Assembly: GCA_949825025.1 (NCBI GenBank)
Contig: OX463788.1
Coordinates: forward strand, 28,600,340-28,664,339
Reading direction: 5' to 3'
Length of the DNA: 64,000 bases
Source of the DNA: Siphlonurus alternatus
Lineage: Eukaryota; Arthropoda; Insecta; Ephemeroptera; Siphlonuridae
Shown here: positions 11,575 through 24,086 of the stretch, piece after piece
Layout: each line of letters starts with the position of its first letter
Position numbering within the stretch: the first letter of the stretch is position 1
The notes under the pieces: model-generated
Database searches by the model: none
What the model saw: only the letters and a program-made list of their open reading frames with translations
What the model was told of the DNA's origin: nothing
Position numbers and translations under genes: made by a program

Positions 11575-11786
11575 TTAAAAAATAACATGATAAATAATAA
11601 AATAATTAAAAGGTGCTAAATATTTAATTATTATACTCTACAACTAAACGTATAAAAAAATTAATTATGCTGTGAAAGTATCATGCGCAGGATTCAGTGA
11701 AATTTATTTTACCTTTTTCATGGGCAATTCGCAATAACATATTATAAATTATAGAAAATATAATCATAAATTTATGATTATAATTA

Positions 11787-13808
11787 TTGGTACTGTTGAA
11801 ATCCGAAATATCATATATTTTTAATTTTGGTTGGTTGGTTGGTATTTTGGGGCAATTGACACATTATATTTTTAAATTTATTATATCAATAGGAAACTTT
11901 TTATGCAACATGAAAATTATTGTACCCTGTCCCTTTAATAATAATAATATTGTTAGTAGAGAAAAAAAAGGAAAATTAGGTAATAGGTTGCATACTGCTA
12001 AAAACAAAAGTAAAGAAGCATGGCTTATTTTTAATGAGGAAGCAGGAGTAAAAAGGGGTAAGGAAAAAAATATATCTCTCAAAATTGATAATAAGACTAT
12101 TGATGATCCTTTAGCGGTAGCGGAAATGTTTAGTTCCCACTTTGCGATATATAATAATACACCAAAAAGTGATAACTGCCCATGTGATTATTGTAATTCT
12201 TATAGAAATTATGACATTCCTAGTTTTTTTATTTCTCCAACAACTCCGATCGAAGTTGAGTCAGTTATACGTAAAGTTTGTAAGAAAAATTGCTGTGGTG
12301 TTGATGATATTCCTGGGAGAATACTCATCGATTGTGCATCTCTCATTTCTAAACCTTATTCCATAATCGCGAACTCTTCGTTTAGTCAAGGTATTTTCCC
12401 GGATGCGTTTAAGATAGCTAAAACCATTTGTGTACATAAAGATGGACCCTTAGAATGCATTGATAATCATAGAGGAGTAGCCATTCTGCCGGCGCCATCT
12501 AAAATATTAGAGTACTTAATGTTATCGAGACTAGAAAATTTTTTACAATATCATAATGTAATTTCTCCGAGACAGTATTGCTTTCAGAAAGGAAAATCGA
12601 CTAATTTGGCTCTATTTAATATAATATGTAAAATTATGGATACTATTGATTCCAATAGGGAATGCATTACACTGTCATATGACATGAGTAAGGCGTTTGA
12701 CACGATTGATCACGGACAAATATTAAAGAAACTTGAAGATTATGGTGTTAGGGGTGTGGCTTTAAGCTGGTTCCGCTCATACTTGACAGGTAGATCACAG
12801 TTGGTAGAAATACGACATACAGACGAACATGGTGTTAGTAATGTTCGCTCGTCTATAAAAAATATTACTAGTGGAGTTCCGCAGGGTTCAATTATGGGTG
12901 GTTTTCTTTATATAGTTGACTCCAACGACATCTTTAACATTTTTTCATTAGGCCAAGTAGACAAATATGCGGATGATACTTCGCACTCAATTCCTTTACA
13001 TAAACCTCATGACTTCTCTATAATTCCTGAAATACGTGATGAAGTAGGCAGAATGTCACACTGGTGCTCTAATAACACGCTAAAGTTAAATGTGAAGAAA
13101 ACAAAAATAATGGTATTTCATAGCCCAGGTATTGAGATTTTATTGTCACCGTTAATTTACTTAAACAACGCCAGCATAAATGTTGTTCAGGAGACGAAAT
13201 TCCTTGGTCTAATGTTAACGGACACGTTGAATTGGTCAGCTCATATAACATCACTTAGTTCTAAATTGGTCAAAGCATGTTTTTTAATTTTTAAATTAAG
13301 ACCAATTATGGATATCAAATCTCTCTGTACTTTGTATTATGCATATTTTCAATCTCTAATGTCATATGGGATTATTTTTTGGGGCGCGGCAACTCATGCA
13401 AAGCGTGTTTTTATCTTGCAGAAAAGGGTAATAAGGACTATGTGTTTTAAGCCCAGTCAATTCTCGTGTAAAACATTGTTCCCTAAATTAGATATATTAA
13501 CTTTGCCGTCTCTTTACATTTACGAATCTATTAAATTCATTCGCAAGCACCCGGATCTCTTTGTTATGAATCATGATAATCATAATTACAACCTTAGAAA
13601 CAAGAATGACATATCTATTGTGAGACATAATCACTCTTTCGCTGATAGCGATCCGCGATTTATGTGTGCATCACTGTTCAATAACTTACCAGGATCGTTG
13701 AAGAAAAAAACTGAACAGAGTAATTTTACACAATTATTGAAAAAATTTCTTGTTGAGAAATGCTACTATAATGTTAAAGATTATCGAAATGAAAGATTTA
13801 TCACGTAA
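11787..13808 (+). CDS. Non-LTR retrotransposon reverse transcriptase ORF (673 codons)
   Basis: Encodes the RT of a LINE, which copies its own RNA into DNA at the insertion site. RT blocks are in order: a helix-rich linker from about residue 60 (KNKSKEAWLIFNEEAG), KICVHK-like and HRGVAILPAPSKILEY blocks, YDMSKAFDTID at 298-308, SGVPQGS at 362-368, and catalytic YADD at 394-397. Thumb-like sequence and a C-terminal KKFLVEKCYYNVKDY follow. The first roughly 50 residues look non-homologous, so the listed ATG is probably not the native start. There is no upstream apurinic endonuclease domain, so the copy is 5'-truncated. The frame is uninterrupted. It is a Jockey/CR1-like group member by motif style, not assigned precisely. 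Confidence 0.9.
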   Translation: MVLLKSEISYIFNFGWLVGILGQLTHYIFKFIISIGNFLCNMKIIVPCPFNNNNIVSREKKGKLGNRLHTAKNKSKEAWLIFNEEAGVKRGKEKNISLKIDNKTIDDPLAVAEMFSSHFAIYNNTPKSDNCPCDYCNSYRNYDIPSFFISPTTPIEVESVIRKVCKKNCCGVDDIPGRILIDCASLISKPYSIIANSSFSQGIFPDAFKIAKTICVHKDGPLECIDNHRGVAILPAPSKILEYLMLSRLENFLQYHNVISPRQYCFQKGKSTNLALFNIICKIMDTIDSNRECITLSYDMSKAFDTIDHGQILKKLEDYGVRGVALSWFRSYLTGRSQLVEIRHTDEHGVSNVRSSIKNITSGVPQGSIMGGFLYIVDSNDIFNIFSLGQVDKYADDTSHSIPLHKPHDFSIIPEIRDEVGRMSHWCSNNTLKLNVKKTKIMVFHSPGIEILLSPLIYLNNASINVVQETKFLGLMLTDTLNWSAHITSLSSKLVKACFLIFKLRPIMDIKSLCTLYYAYFQSLMSYGIIFWGAATHAKRVFILQKRVIRTMCFKPSQFSCKTLFPKLDILTLPSLYIYESIKFIRKHPDLFVMNHDNHNYNLRNKNDISIVRHNHSFADSDPRFMCASLFNNLPGSLKKKTEQSNFTQLLKKFLVEKCYYNVKDYRNERFIT

Positions 13809-14436
13809 ATTAGTGCTATGGTATACTGCTTTGTAATGATTTTGTAACGATTCTTGACTTCCTTTCAGTTTAGAAATTTTATATAATTTTGAATTAGGGA
13901 TATATGTATTTGGATAATTTGTATTTTATTAAATTGGCTTGAGTTTGTATACTATGTTAATTTTAGGGTGATAATATAATTTATATTATATATTATATTT
14001 GTATCGAATTTGATCCTTTTCATGTATTGTTCATAAAGTTATGTAATTTTTGGTTAATGGAATGACTTATAAATTCATACATCTCATGTATTCACAACTT
14101 GTTGTTTTGAATATATTTATGCTACGAATTTGCTTTGTCATGATTGGTTCTTGCATCTGTACAATAAGCATTCAAATTTTAATTATTTACATAAAGAGCA
14201 TGAAATTCACGATATATGGTATCTTATTTGATCTGTAGTGGCAGGATTTACAAACTATTTTGTGATCTGTGATATGTATTTTATACTTTGTTGTGCAAAG
14301 TGATACAAGTTGTTATTTATGTATAATTATGGACGATCGACGTTATGTCTTGAGTTTAATATTATTGACTTGCTTATATTGTATAATCAATCGAAAAGCA
14401 ATAAAGATTATGAATTATGAATTATGAATGAATTAT
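13809..14436 (+). mobile_element. LINE 3' untranslated region
   Basis: AT-rich tail of the preceding LINE, ending with AATAAAGATTATG and short tandem GAATTAT repeats at about 14405-14436. Many Jockey/CR1-type elements finish in a short tandem repeat instead of poly(A). The 62-codon ORF inside it is not convincing. Confidence 0.55.
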
Positions 14437-14559
14437 TAATACTGTACTGTACAGTGTATATACAATACATGTGTGCAAAATGTTTGCATGATGTAGGTAT
14501 AATTTTTATCATTCTACGAAATACCTAAGATGCTGTTATATATTATAATATATTGTAAA

Positions 14560-14990
14560 TTGTCTGAGGGTATTCTGTCCAAGAGTGTTTCGTCCAAGGG
14601 TATTTTGTCCGAGGGTATTTCGTCCAAGGGTATTTTGTCCATGGGTATTTTGTCTGAGGGTATTTTATCTGAGGGTATTTTGTCCAAGGGTATTTTGTCC
14701 TAGGGTATTTTGTCCTAGGGTATTTTGTCCAAGGGTATTTTGTCCTAGGGTTAATTGTCCAAGGGTATTTTGTCCTAGGGTAAATTATCCAAGGGTATTT
14801 TGTCCTAGGGTATTTTGTCCAAGGGTATTTTGTCCAAGGGTATTTTGTCCTAGGGTTAATTGTCCAAGGGTATTTTGTCCTAGGGTAAATTATCCAAGGG
14901 TATTTTGTCCTAGGGTAAATTGTCTGAGGGTATTTTGTCCTAGGGTATTTTGTCTGGGTATTATATCTGAGGGTATTTTCTCCGTTTACC
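14560..14990 (-). repeat. 15-bp minisatellite, right array (inverted)
   Basis: About 28 units of GTCCAAGGGTATTTT, the inverse of the left array, with TAGGGTTAATT and TAGGGTAAATTATCC variants interspersed in a semi-regular order. It is open in frames on both strands (CPRVF, YPRTK and similar pentapeptides) and runs into the real LINE frame at 14991, producing a misleading 291-codon ORF. Confidence 0.9.
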
Positions 14991-15648
14991 GGCACCATTT
15001 TGGTATTGACGAAACGCCTGTCATACCATTCGCTCTGTGGGACGTAGAGGCAGTGGTAGAGAACGACCAGGTGAAGATCTTCTGGAATTACTCGTTTCCT
15101 ACCACTCGCCAGCTCCATGCTACCAAGCCAGACATTGTTCTGCTTGAGAAGCGCAAGAAGGTCATGACAGTGATTGAATTTTCTGCTCCTGCGGAGCACA
15201 ACATCACTGACAAGTACACAGAAAAGCGCGACAAGTATCGAGACCTTGTCATGGACTTGCGACAAAACTACCGGGGACATTCGGTGTCTCTTGTTGTCCT
15301 GTTGGTTGGCGTGATGGGCGGGGTGCCTGACACACTACTCTCTGGGCTTCGGCAAGTACCAGGTTGCCGTGGATCCGCTGAGCGGCTGGCGGATGCCATG
15401 CAGAAGGCAGTGTTGCTGGGCTCTCTTCGTCTCCTTCGCGCGCATGGGGAGGTTGGGTGAGGTGCACCCATAAAAATAGAAAAGGCAGCCCTGGAGTTTA
15501 CTGCACGAGAGTGCGGAGCGCCGGGGTCGAGTTTCTCTAGCTGTTGAAGTTGTTAGATGAGGAATACTCTGTTTTACATGGAGCCTGTACTTTCAACTTT
15601 GGCCTGCTGGGGGAAAAAAAAAAAAAAATAATAATAATAATAATAATA
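14991..15648 (+). pseudogene. RLE-type LINE: ORF C-terminus, 3' UTR and TAA tail
   Basis: The frame from RHHFGIDETP to TGA at 15458-15460 resembles the C-terminal region of LINEs with a restriction-like endonuclease, the enzyme that nicks target DNA in R2/R4-type elements. Visible are FWNYSFPTTRQ, then KPD with its Asp codon at 15131, then VIEFSAPAE with its Glu codon at 15176 (PD-X14-E spacing), then EKRDKYRDL and a conserved-looking LLSGLRQVPGC..MQKAVLLGSLRLLRAHGE tail. The 3' UTR runs to about 15613, followed by A plus (TAA)n. The family assignment rests on motif recognition, not a search. The upstream half is at 9597-9765. Confidence 0.7.
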
Positions 15649-16775
15649 CCCCCCACGTCAATCCCTGCATGTTTCTGCATGTGTCCTTTTCTCCTGGGCT
15701 GCATTCAAGAAGGGATCGGTGTCAGATGCTTTGCATGCTGCGCTGTGCCCCGGATTGGTGTTGCGGGGGATTTAGGGCGCCTGTGGTGCCATGTGGGGTG
15801 AGACAACCCTCTGTAGGTAGCATGTTGCATGTGTCTCTTTGTCCTACTGCGCGCGTAAGCAACCGGTGATTGGGGGAGATGCAAGCACTACAGGGGGATG
15901 TCTGAACCTTGCCGCGGTGTGGGTGCTGCTTGTGCCGTCGTATATGACTTGTCATATGCGGCGGTCCGAGCTCCAACAGACGAGCTTTTCAGTCTGGGAG
16001 GGATTTTACGATCCTTCTCAGCCCATATCAGGCACTGCCTGGTATGAAGAGTGGACGCTTGTGCCTGTCCCGGTTTCCACTTAGACAGGCAAATCCTGGC
16101 AATGCTGGGGACTCTCAGGGGTTTCCATCTGCCCCTGGGAGGATAAACGTAACGGTCCCTAGCGCAATTGTCGGAGGTTGCGTGAAGGAGTCCCCGGATT
16201 GCCGGCGTTGTTAGTTTGCCGGCTGCACCTAGTGGCGGGGAGGTCCGCGCGGGATCGGCCACCTTACCATCAGGGTGGTTTTGGAGGGAAGGAGGAGGCT
16301 GCACTCTTGGGGGGATGGTCATCGGTGCATCTGAACCCCGTTGGGTGGCGGCGGTGGGCCGACGGAACGGTGACTTACTTGACGCAAGTCAGGAGTCGCC
16401 GTGTCGGTGGGGGATGGGTAAATGTGGGTGGGGGGTGGGCGCGAGCGCTATGTGGCGTATTCACTGTGGGTGGGGAACTATTCAGTCTCCTGTCTGTCTC
16501 TCTTGAGAGCATACCGAACGGGTGGGTAAAGCACTAATGCCCGACCCCATTGCACAGTGAACGGCGCTTGCGGACGGGTCATGGGGACGGGGGAGAGGGT
16601 GCAAAGCTCGGTCATGGTGGGGCTGATGGTCACTGCGGTGACACTTTCCATTTGTTTAAGCCCGGGGGTATTGGATCCGGGGCGAATGGATGTGATTCCG
16701 TGGAGGCTGGATAACACCATGGTCGAAAGTCTGGCACTCCAAGGGGGAAAAAAAAATAAGAAGAAGAAGAAGAAA
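15649..16775 (+). mobile_element. TAA-tailed LINE 3' region (copy F)
   Basis: GC-rich block starting right at the (TAA)n of the previous element and ending in A plus (AAG)n. Its last 260 bp are shared with copy A (1-492). Overlapping ORFs of 60-144 codons occur in several frames on both strands with no consistent protein character, so I treat it as untranslated or decayed LINE sequence. Confidence 0.65.
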
Positions 16776-17187
16776 TTTTTTCATGAAATTGTATCTACAT
16801 TGTATCTGACGAGCATCATTTTTGATAGTTTTTTACTTTTTATTTATTTTTTTCCCCCTTTAGATTTACTAAGGTTCAGCTGACGCTGAAGCATGGTTGC
16901 TTGTAATAAAACCATTTAAAATTTTGAAAAAATAAAAGTAAGCCCGTACGTACTTGAATACTACTTTAATATAATAATATATATATATGTTCCTCCCCTA
17001 ATGACAGTTGATTTTTTTTTTTCACTTAAAAGTGTTTATGTATTTTATTTATAACATTTAATTATATAACATGCTGCATGATACTGTATTAACTAAATGT
17101 ACTTACCATGCAGAAACAAACTGCAAATAGTGACCACCGAACTGAAAAAAAAGATAAGAAAAAAATCATTCAAGCTTGTGATAAAAA

Positions 17188-17236
<49 letters not shown>

Positions 17237-17889
17237 TACAAAATAGTGTGAAATGTAATATATAAATATATGATACATATATAAATATATGATGCATATA
17301 TATAAAATAATATACTGCATTAAATTGTTTTATTAAATGTTTGTCGAATTAAATCATTGCTGTTTTCTATGTTATTTTAATTTTAACTATTTTTTAATGA
17401 AATTTATTTTATAGCTTTTGCTAATTAATAAGATTACATCATAAGTATGTGTATAAAATTTCAATTCATAAATAGTGACATACTTTTATGTTACATGAAA
17501 TAATAACTAGTAAAAAAAATGAAAATTATTACATCAGTTCTTACATACACATAATTACATAAATTTATTATATTTAATATCTTGGCTTTTGTATAAACTG
17601 TTCCTGCTAAATATAAACAAGCAATAATTTGAATTTATATTAGACTGGTTACCATGCAAAAATACAATTTTCACAAATGAAATACTGAGGAGCTAAAATA
17701 CACAATTTACAAACACACATACACATGCATTATGCGCAATATCTCTATTTTAATAATATATATTATAATATAATGATTCATAATTATTTATTGCTTTTCG
17801 ATTGTACAACAATATAAGCACTATTTTTCCCTCTTTAGCTAACCGCTATATGAACGAAACTATAGCTTTATCATTATATTTATTTTTCC

Positions 17890-17958
<69 letters not shown>

Positions 17959-18496
17959 GAGATGTAACACATTTTACACACCATGGGCCACACAAGCACC
18001 ACCTACATAATTTATTCAGACTTTTATACTGTATATTATTCGTGTGTTGTGGGTGAGTGAATGTGATGGTTTATATAATCCGCGCACCATGCAATCTTTT
18101 TTAACCTCTCTGACCAATGAACGCTACGTTCGGCTACCTTTCACTATTCTTGAAGTAGTATAATAGCCCTGAGCAATTTATGTTGTAATGGTAATCAAGC
18201 AATAATATGCTTTGCTCTAGTTGTTGTGCATAACATACTTACTTAACAATCTTAATACCATCTGTCATGATCTATCTGTTATATATGTAAGTGATACTTG
18301 ATGAAATTGGATTATTTCAGAACAAAAATTTTTATTTTTATTTCAAAATAAAAATAAATAAATAAAATAAATAAAAACAATGTTGCTGAACATGGCAGCT
18401 AGACATTATTAGCTTAAATGCAAATTAATTTAAAGAAATTTAATAATTATTACATACAGATATGACTTACATTGTTATTAATGAGCTGCACAGTGA
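16776..18496. other. AT-rich non-coding sequence
   Basis: Only (TA)n runs (17195-17235, 17891-17955) stand out. No gene seen. Confidence 0.5.
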
Positions 18497-18990
<494 letters not shown>

Positions 18991-19029
18991 TAGTTTTTAA
19001 TCAAACCCTATTGGGTACTTCTATTTACT

Positions 19030-19489
<460 letters not shown>

Positions 19490-19934
19490 TATTTTCCCCA
19501 GCTGATAAAAGCTTTAAACTATTAATGATTTAGCTGCAGTTCTGATAATGATGAATGAAAAAATGAAAATTAACAACATAATTGGTGTATTATAAATAAT
19601 TAATATACCTATTAATTCGCGCTCATGTCTTTTAGTCTTATTATATTATTATAACCGTAATAAAATTGTAATCAGAATTCTGAATCTTGAGAATTTTTAG
19701 GAATTTGCGAAACTAATTTTCAAGTGTATCATTTTAGCTTATAAAACATTATTAAATATTATATGTATTACGCGTAAATATAACTTTAAACTTTAAAACC
19801 CTTAACGAGCGCATCAACTTTATTTATATATATATAGGGTGTTATATATGTGCATGAAGAGAATAATATATTTCAGTGTATACAAATTTATTATATGTAT
19901 TAAAAGTCCAATATTTTGGATTTAACATGGGCAA

Positions 19935-20024
19935 TATAGGAATTTCCCCCACTTCAATTTTTTTGTTTTAACATTGGTCTTATATATGGAGACAGCCCCT
20001 CCCGAAATTTGGTTCTGGATCTGC
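19935..20024. mobile_element. hAT-like fragment, right end only
   Basis: Ends CTGGATCTGCGCCTG, the inverse of CAGGCGCAGATCCAG, matching the termini at 3171-3324. The left terminus was not found. Confidence 0.3.
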
Positions 20025-20131
20025 GCCTGGACTAGTGCGTTGCAATTTGCTTGATTTTGGTTCTCTGTTTAAAAAAATTTATATGTCATTTTTCTGTAAG
20101 TGTTTGTCTGGGAAGTAGTATGACTTAAAAT

Positions 20132-20352
20132 GTGTTTGGTGCGGAAAGAATCACAGTCAAATCACTTAGGGAGGGTCTGCGGGGTAGTAGTACTGTTCTC
20201 TCTACACCACGACGTGATTTCTCTATAATATATACGTTATTATACCTGACTTCGTACTTCCCACGTGTGGTCAAAGCTTTTACTTGTTACAACTCTCTGC
20301 CTGAAGAGTATAAATTTCCACTACCTATATATATTACTGTTTTGCCCACCTA
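20132..20352 (+). pseudogene. Possible LINE ORF C-terminal remnant
   Basis: Open frame with SLREGLRGSST and FTCYNSLPEEYKFPLP, the latter resembling the WNSLP-type motif near the C-terminus of many non-LTR reverse transcriptases. An AT-rich tail with AATAAA (near 20594) follows. Short, and not confirmed. Confidence 0.25.
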
Positions 20353-20359
20353 ATTTTAA

Positions 20360-22995
20360 AACGGTGATAATATATGTTATACTTCTTGTATTTATATTTT
20401 TTTTGTATTTTTTATTTATTGTATAATATATTTATAATGACGGACGAAGTAGCTATTTCTGACATATTGGTGGTTGATCACATTGTGTATGGACATTTGC
20501 CTTTTTTAATCCACCATTTGGGTTATTTATTCTTTTTTTTTCTTGTCTTTCCCTCATCCCATCCCCTCCCATTTTATGTAATTTTTTAACCCAATAAACA
20601 ATTATTATTATAATATTTTTCGTTGTCCTCTTTAACCTCTATGTTCCAAAATAAAAATCCAACCAATTCTTAAAATATCAAATTTATGGACTTCATTGTA
20701 CATAACTTCAACAGTACGTCACTGTTTGACTACATTTCTATAAACTTTAATATACTGCATACTTCCGTCAGAAGCCGACTTCTGGAATGACTCATACGTG
20801 ACTGGTATATCTCTCTGTATATGGTATCCAGTACCAGCTTATATGGTAACAACAACTTTATATATTAATATCATAGCTGTGGGCTGCCTCGATTCCAGAA
20901 TATGGAGTTAAAAGGTTTTGAAAATTTAATGTTCTGTTGCTTTTTGACACAAATTCATATATGTAATTCGATCGCCATTGCGCTAAGAATTAATGATAAA
21001 TATATTAATATCAATTTTACTTTCAAAAACATTAATTCAATACACAATTTTTACTTCCATTTTGCATGTGGATTTTAATTGTTAAATTAATCTCTGCATA
21101 AAAATATAAAATAAAAACTTTGGTGGTTGAAAGTGACAATTACTGCAATGGAATCAAGCTGTAAGAAAGAGCAAATGTAATATCCACCTTTCAGAAGTCG
21201 CAGGCTAGAACCTCCGGTTTAAATTTGTAAAATAGTATGGATAGTTGCAACTGGATAGCAGTTTTTGTGTCAGTCGATCACAGCTAGAGTTCTACCCAAT
21301 TTATATCGAGTAGAATTAATTAACTCTGTCAGTTTCTAAAGATTGTTTTTCCTATTAAATATATTTAACACATTTTTTTTAAAGTTAGAATGTACAATGA
21401 AAAAAATTAATTTAATTAACTAAGAAATTACAATTAGAAGTTTTGTAATGTTCACATATATAATATAGTCTATATATATATAATTATTTAGCTCGAATCT
21501 TCACTGAATATATTTATATAGTTATATACTCATGCAGCATAATTAGGAGATAATTAATATAAATAAAATATATATAATATATATACTTAATTATATATTT
21601 TTTTATATATTAAATAAATCTTCAGAAAAAATATATAAATGCGTACACGTATACACTAAAATTACAGAAATTTGATCTCTGTACGCAAAAATATTTGATT
21701 TATATTCTATATAAATAAATATATATGTATATATACATATATATAATTATAATTATATTATTATAATAATATTATTATATATATAACTGGGCGTCGAGAA
21801 ATATATTATATATATATAATATAAACAATATTATAAACACATGTCATGCAATGGCACCTATAAGATAGTCCTTTTTATTTAGCCTTTAAGATTAAATTTC
21901 AAGCAATTTAATAATCTCTTATATTCTCTTAATTATAGTTGAATATCATTTTGTATAACAATAATAAAAATATAGCCACTTGAAATTTTTTATTGGAAAC
22001 TGCAAATGAAGCCATGTATATAAAATATATTATTATAAATATATATAAACGGCAATATACATTACTGGCACTTACCCATAGTTTAGAGTTATATATCTTT
22101 ACTTGATTCTCGAAGTATTGCTTCGTTCAACTAGATTTGTGCAGCTGTGGTGGTAACTCAAACTCTGCAGCTACTTTGGAGAGTATGGAGGCTCAAGTAA
22201 GGTTATACTATGGGATGTAGCTCGGCTCTGATTTGAAGTGGGAGGGACATGTGGTAAAGCTTATTATTATAACTAAGCAGCACGCAATGTAAACCTTATG
22301 TCCAAACCTTGGTTTTACTCCTACCTCTTTACTCAAGTAACGGGTCTCGATCGTTTCTCTCTCCTCCATGCCAACCCACCTGTATATATCAGCAGCCAGC
22401 TCTCGGATCGCAGCCTTTTAACTAAGTGTGCTCTCGCGTTATGTACCGCCCTCTATTATGCTTCTACTCTGCATGAGTGCTATAAAAACATACACTTATT
22501 TTTTTCAATACTTCATGATTATAATGTACTAAAATATAGAGCTAAAATTCTAAAATAACTATCACACATATTGCATATAATTATAATATACTCGAGCGTA
22601 GCTCAATTAAGTAAATTATTTTCATGTAACAGCGGAGACAGCTAGGTGTTGATAAGGTTGCATATATATTAGGGTTGTGAAAATTTGCAAACTGCACGGT
22701 AATGAAAATAAGTGCATCAATGTTTATTGGGTATAAGAATAAAAAAATAAGATTTAATTTTTAAATACACACAGATAGTATAGATTATTGACAAATATTA
22801 CTGTAGTTTTCCTCAGCTCAGGGGTGGCGAGTAAAAAAGACCGACAGAACTCATAGAACTCCGCTATTATACATGCACCAAGTAATCGAACAATTCATAC
22901 ACCTCATAATTATTTACCCCAACTTATAAAAAAAATCAGAAAATAAAAACTACGTCGTTAAATAAGAAAAAATACATAATAGAGGAGGTATATCT
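20360..22995. other. AT-rich non-coding sequence
   Basis: No supported gene. The 86-codon plus-strand ORF at 22298-22558 has protein-like composition but no recognisable domain or neighbouring exon. Confidence 0.45.
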
Positions 22996-23380
22996 GGTAG
23001 TCAAGATTGGGCACCTTTAATTCCGAAGTCAGGCTACGTCGAGCGTGGTTTTAGTACTTGGATGGGTGACCCCGTTTCAAGTAAAAAATACGCTGCTCCC
23101 TCCCTGGGGTAAATTCGTCTCGCTTTCCACCCAGTGCAGTGATGCACTTGTGTGTGTGCTTTGGACATCGCTTTGGTCCATTGAGAAAAAGTAGAGGTGT
23201 CCGTCCTGACTGAGGTTTTCCACAGTTCCCTCAGTCTCACCTCAGTGAATGGTGTGGGACGCGTAACAGGCCGTGGCATCCGTTCCCTACCTTATCCCTA
23301 CCCATTACCCCGCCGCGAGCTGTAAGCTCTTAGGGGTGTATGCAATGCATATCCTTGTAAAAAAAAAAAAAAAAAAAAAT
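22996..23380 (+). mobile_element. 5S-rRNA-derived SINE, copy 2 (most complete)
   Basis: The head carries TTCCGAAGTCAGGCTACGTC and then TTTTAGTACTTGGATGGGTG (within 23047-23072), aligning with the A-box-to-C-box part of 5S rRNA. That is an internal RNA polymerase III promoter and the mark of SINE3-type elements. The body follows: GGGGTAAATTCGTCTC, CTTTGGACATCGCTTTGG, GTCCTGACTGAGG and CGTAACAGGCCGTGG. The 3' end is TAGGGGTGTAT..ATCCTTGT plus poly(A). No functional 5S gene is implied. Confidence 0.85.
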
Positions 23381-23669
23381 CCTTGCGGCAAAACTTGCAA
23401 GTTCGGGGGGGGGGGGGGGGGGGAGTGCTGCTCTTATGATTGTGTTTCAATTTTATTTTGAAACTGGAGATATTGAGTTGGAGCAAAACTTATTACGGCA
23501 CTCATTAGCACTAATCGAGCACTAATTATTGCACCCAAAATTGGAATTAGTGCTGCAAGTTGGGGGGCTTCCGTGAAGCGAGCCCCCCATGTGTTTTAAT
23601 TTTATTTTAATATATGAAGATATTGAGCTGGAGCAAAACTTTCTACGGCAATAATGAACAAAATTGCAT

Positions 23670-24057
23670 GACATTTTTTTATTGCAGAAATGGATAGAGG
23701 GTCCACCAGAGGGCTATGGAGGGTACCAAATTATGCTACTTTGAATTTTTTCAGATTTTTTTGAGAGCGGGAACTATTTTGAAAAAATTATTGAACGTCA
23801 GTTTTATGATATCACGGGCGTTTAGCGCCTATCCTAGCTTTTCTTAAGGACAGACTCCTCGTGACGTCATAAAATCGACTTTCAATAATTTCTTAAAAAT
23901 AGTTCCCGGTCTCTGAAAAAATTCAGAGTGGCATAACATTGCACCCTCTAAATCGACTTTCAATATTTTCTTAAAAATAGTTCCCGGTCTCTGAAAAAAT
24001 TCAGAGTGGCATAACATTGCACCCTCTATCCATTTCTGCAATAAAAAAATGTCATGC
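23670..24057. mobile_element. Foldback MITE family M3, copy a (right arm duplicated)
   Basis: Starts TTTTTTATTGCAGAAATGGA and ends with the inverse. The inner arms carry the ATAGTTCCCGG / CTTTCAATAATT core of the family. The right arm segment from ATCGACTTTCAAT to GCACCCTCTA (about 78 bp) is present twice in tandem (about 23875-24030). Confidence 0.7.
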
Positions 24058-24086
24058 AAATTGTCCATTAGCACTAATCTAGCAGT

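Larger units (their letters stand above)
9766..14990. mobile_element. 5.2-kb element with minisatellite terminal inverted repeats and 8-bp target duplication
   Basis: GGCACCAT occurs at 9758-9765 and again at 14991-14998, and the LINE reading frame is continuous across the empty site. The two ends are inverted: the left starts GAATCACGGATAAAATACCC and the right, on the other strand, GGTAAACGGAGAAAATACCC (15 of 20 identical). Both then run into arrays of a 15-bp repeat, with the same irregular short unit (TATAATACCCAGACAAAA) near each tip. The interior holds a minus-strand ORF (10174-10377), a TTAA-flanked MITE, and a LINE with a long RT ORF, the latter two probably later passengers. An 8-bp duplication fits hAT, Merlin-like or Zisupton-type transposases; no transposase is recognised inside. 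Confidence 0.8.

Noticed and set aside
14585..15460. A 291-codon ORF with a repetitive CPRVF N-terminus
   Set aside because: The first 136 codons or so are the minisatellite read through by chance; only the part from 14991 is LINE coding sequence.
15888..16322. 144-codon minus-strand ORF
   Set aside because: Lies within TAA-tailed LINE sequence, overlaps other ORFs on both strands and has no domain-like features.
23047..23072. Functional 5S rRNA gene
   Set aside because: Only part of the 5S sequence is present and it continues into a SINE body with a poly(A) tail.
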